DNA of 5,653 bases from Actinomycetes bacterium (GTDB lineage: Bacteria; Actinomycetota; Acidimicrobiia; Acidimicrobiales; Acidimicrobiaceae), in the NCBI GenBank assembly GCA_021819025.1, contig JAKASN010000154.1, forward strand, positions 1 through 5,653. The letters run 5' to 3'. Position numbers and translations under genes: made by a program. The notes below the pieces were generated by a model, which saw only the letters and a list, made by a program, of their open reading frames with translations, was not told where the DNA came from and searched no databases. Position 1 is the first letter of the stretch; the number at the start of each line of letters is the position of its first letter. Shown one piece after another: positions 4,263 through 5,653 of this stretch.

Positions 4263-4517
4263 GCTCCACCAACCTTCCAAGGACTCAGCGACCCAACATT
4301 AATACCGGAGCACTCCGGCGTCTGGAACAAACGGGAACCAACTTGAGTAAGTTACCGATGGTTAGCGTTTCCTTCAACATATTGCATAACATTTAGATGC
4401 CTTGCACTTATCCCTGCCGATTTAAAAGATATCTCGCCGCAGCGATCGCCCTGGGCACTCCGCACAGGATCACTTCCAAGGGTCCGTTCGGATCTAGCGG
4501 GAGGTAAACCCCGGACA
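4263..4517. other. Integrase-excisionase intergenic region
   Basis: 255 bp, AT-rich at 4364-4435, with no gene. It contains an inverted repeat AACTT-GAGT-AAGTT (4340-4353), the operator-like palindrome at 4305-4318, a TGCATA copy on the plus strand (4383-4388), the short dyad TCCG-TT-CGGA (4483-4492) and the excisionase ribosome-binding site GGAAGG (4273-4278). It could hold arm-type recombinase sites, but no tRNA-like att core was recognised. Confidence 0.45.
4299..4318 (-). promoter_or_regulatory. Putative excisionase promoter -10 with operator palindrome
   Basis: On the minus strand TATTAA (4304-4299) resembles a -10 box. Directly upstream is the inverted repeat CCGGAG-TG-CTCCGG (4318-4305), occupying what would be the spacer. 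The candidate -35 (TTCCAG, 17 bp upstream) is poor, so activator control or misassignment is possible. A dimeric repressor bound to the palindrome would block this promoter. Confidence 0.35.
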
Positions 4518-5653
4518 TCAGGGACCTAACAGTCGGTCCATGATGTCGCCCGCCGCGCGATCCTTGGCCTCTAGAACATGGCTGTAGATCCCCAACGTCA
4601 TCGATGCGTTGGCATGGCCCAGCCTGCCGGAAACAGTGCGCACGTCAACACCTGCGGCAATGAGCTGGGTGGCGGTGAAGTGTCGTAGGCTGTGAAAGTG
4701 GATACCCTCGATGCCCAGTTTCTTCGCGACTCTCCGAAACGCCGAGCTGATGCTGTCGGGGTGCAGTGGCTTGGAGCCGTCGACTTCACCAAAGAAGAGC
4801 CAGGGATTCTCGGCGGGCGCCATCTCCAGTTTCGCACAGGCATCCCGCAGCAAGCGCATTTGCTCGTCGATGATGCCCATCCCCGTCGGTCCGAGGACGA
4901 CCCTGCGGCTCTGCTTGGTCTTGGTCGGGCCAAGGATGGTACCGGTGGCCGGTGTGTAGACGAGATTGGATCGGATAACCAAGGTGGTTCTTTCAACATC
5001 CACGTCCAGCCACCGTAAACCCAGCAACTCGCCGCGGCGGGCACCGGTAAGGGCGGCCAGCGTGATCAGCGAGGCAAACTGGGGATTCGACTTCGCCATC
5101 GCGTCGATGATTGCGCGCAGCTGGGCCTCTGAGGGCGCTAGAACGGGAGACGGCTGGGAGGCCGGGATCGGCGCAAGCAATGCCACGTTGCGATTGATCC
5201 AGCTCCATCTGAGCGCCTGTCCAAGCGCAGCGCGAATAACGGCGCGGGAATGTCGGATGGATGAGAGGGATAGGTTCTGCATCCGCAAGGAGGCGTAGTA
5301 ATCGTCGAGGTGCTTGACGGTCAGCTCGTCGACGGGGATGGAACCAAGCGCGGGAATGACCCGTTGCGTGACATGCCACTTGTAGTCGTAGAGCGTCTTT
5401 GGCGAGAGGCCCTTATTCTCACAAAAACGCAGCCACTCGTTGAGGAGGTGGGCCAGGGAAACCTTGCTGGTGGTGGAGAACTCCAGATTCGCTTCTTGGA
5501 CCATCTGGTTCAAGAGCTTCTCGGCCTCGCGTCTTGGAGCGTGAACGACTTTGGAGCGGTACCGCTCCTTGGCGGTGACCGGATCAACCCCCAAGTAGAC
5601 ACGGAGTCGCCAGGTATCGGGTTGTCCCTTGTGAGAGGTGATGCTTCCACGCA
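4518..5653 (-). CDS. int: Tyrosine-recombinase phage integrase, 5' end beyond the window
   Basis: About 378 C-terminal codons are visible; the frame stays open to base 5653, reading RGSITSHKGQPDTWRLRVYLG before the TTG at 5594, so that TTG is internal. The segment is the AP2-like arm-type DNA-binding domain of actinophage integrases. Counting from the TTG (5594), the core-binding SAM-like domain spans about 43-135 (VSLAHLLNEWLRFCENKG ... TLYDYKWHV) and the catalytic domain about 150-358. Catalytic set: R186 in TGARRGE, a Lys in TKTKQSRR (225 or 227), H301 and R304 in HSLRH, H327 in RLGH, and nucleophile Y337 in LGIYSHV. All are present, so the enzyme appears intact apart from the missing N-terminal codons. 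It integrates and, with the excisionase, excises the element by site-specific recombination between attP and attB. Stop TGA at 4520-4518. It is the first gene transcribed in the window; the attachment site is probably beyond the right edge or in the gap downstream. Confidence 0.95.
   Translation of the reverse strand, partial: RGSITSHKGQPDTWRLRVYLGVDPVTAKERYRSKVVHAPRREAEKLLNQMVQEANLEFSTTSKVSLAHLLNEWLRFCENKGLSPKTLYDYKWHVTQRVIPALGSIPVDELTVKHLDDYYASLRMQNLSLSSIRHSRAVIRAALGQALRWSWINRNVALLAPIPASQPSPVLAPSEAQLRAIIDAMAKSNPQFASLITLAALTGARRGELLGLRWLDVDVERTTLVIRSNLVYTPATGTILGPTKTKQSRRVVLGPTGMGIIDEQMRLLRDACAKLEMAPAENPWLFFGEVDGSKPLHPDSISSAFRRVAKKLGIEGIHFHSLRHFTATQLIAAGVDVRTVSGRLGHANASMTLGIYSHVLEAKDRAAGDIMDRLLGP

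Noticed and set aside
4375..4420. Plus-strand promoter TTGCAC with a downstream AAAGAT box.
   Set aside because: The -10 matches only three of six positions and no plus-strand gene follows; it reads into the 3' end of the integrase.
4692..5298. Plus-strand frames of 82-110 codons opposite the integrase.
   Set aside because: Antisense shadows of a gene whose catalytic residues are all present on the minus strand.

Overview
The window looks like the early arm of a temperate actinobacterial prophage or related integrative element. Support for this is a tyrosine recombinase of the actinophage type (N-terminal AP2-like arm-binding segment, TGARRGE / HSLRH / GH / Y catalytic set), a small MerR/HTH_17-type excisionase, a YqaJ-type viral exonuclease and the start of a UvrD/Rep-like helicase. 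Base composition is moderately GC-rich, with GC-rich third codon positions in the phage genes and use of GTG starts. I cannot name the genus. All convincing genes lie on the minus strand, so transcription runs from the right end to the left end.

Right part, in transcription order: the integrase enters from beyond base 5653 and ends at 4518. A 255-bp AT-rich gap to the next start carries an operator-like palindrome next to a possible -10 box. The excisionase-like gene is at 4262-4023. A 532-bp stretch (4022-3491) follows with no convincing gene but with a prominent 32-bp imperfect palindrome.

Middle: the cargo gene at 3490-2441 encodes a stand-alone SIR2-like protein (GAGAS nucleotide-binding loop, FNWD, LHGN and FGYSAPKTDLD motifs, a CxxC pair, and an unassigned conserved-looking C-terminal region). 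It has no obvious role in phage growth, its codon use differs from its neighbours (more AGA, ATA, CTA and CTT) and it is bounded by two long non-coding stretches. The best inference is a prophage-borne anti-phage (NAD-depleting) defence gene. A further gap of about 400 bp (2440-2045) follows.

Left part: a compact early operon encodes a 56-residue two-helix membrane protein, the YqaJ exonuclease whose ribosome-binding site overlaps the preceding stop codon, a 57-residue acidic Trp-rich protein, two very small candidate frames (one apparently frameshifted) and the N-terminus of the helicase, whose ATG overlaps the TGA of the preceding small frame. Exonuclease and helicase fit a phage recombination/replication module; no annealing protein is visible here and it would have to lie to the left.

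The most interesting content is the SIR2-like gene inserted between the excisionase and recombination genes, and the structured non-coding DNA around it. No CRISPR array, tRNA, rRNA, insertion sequence or recognisable att core was found.
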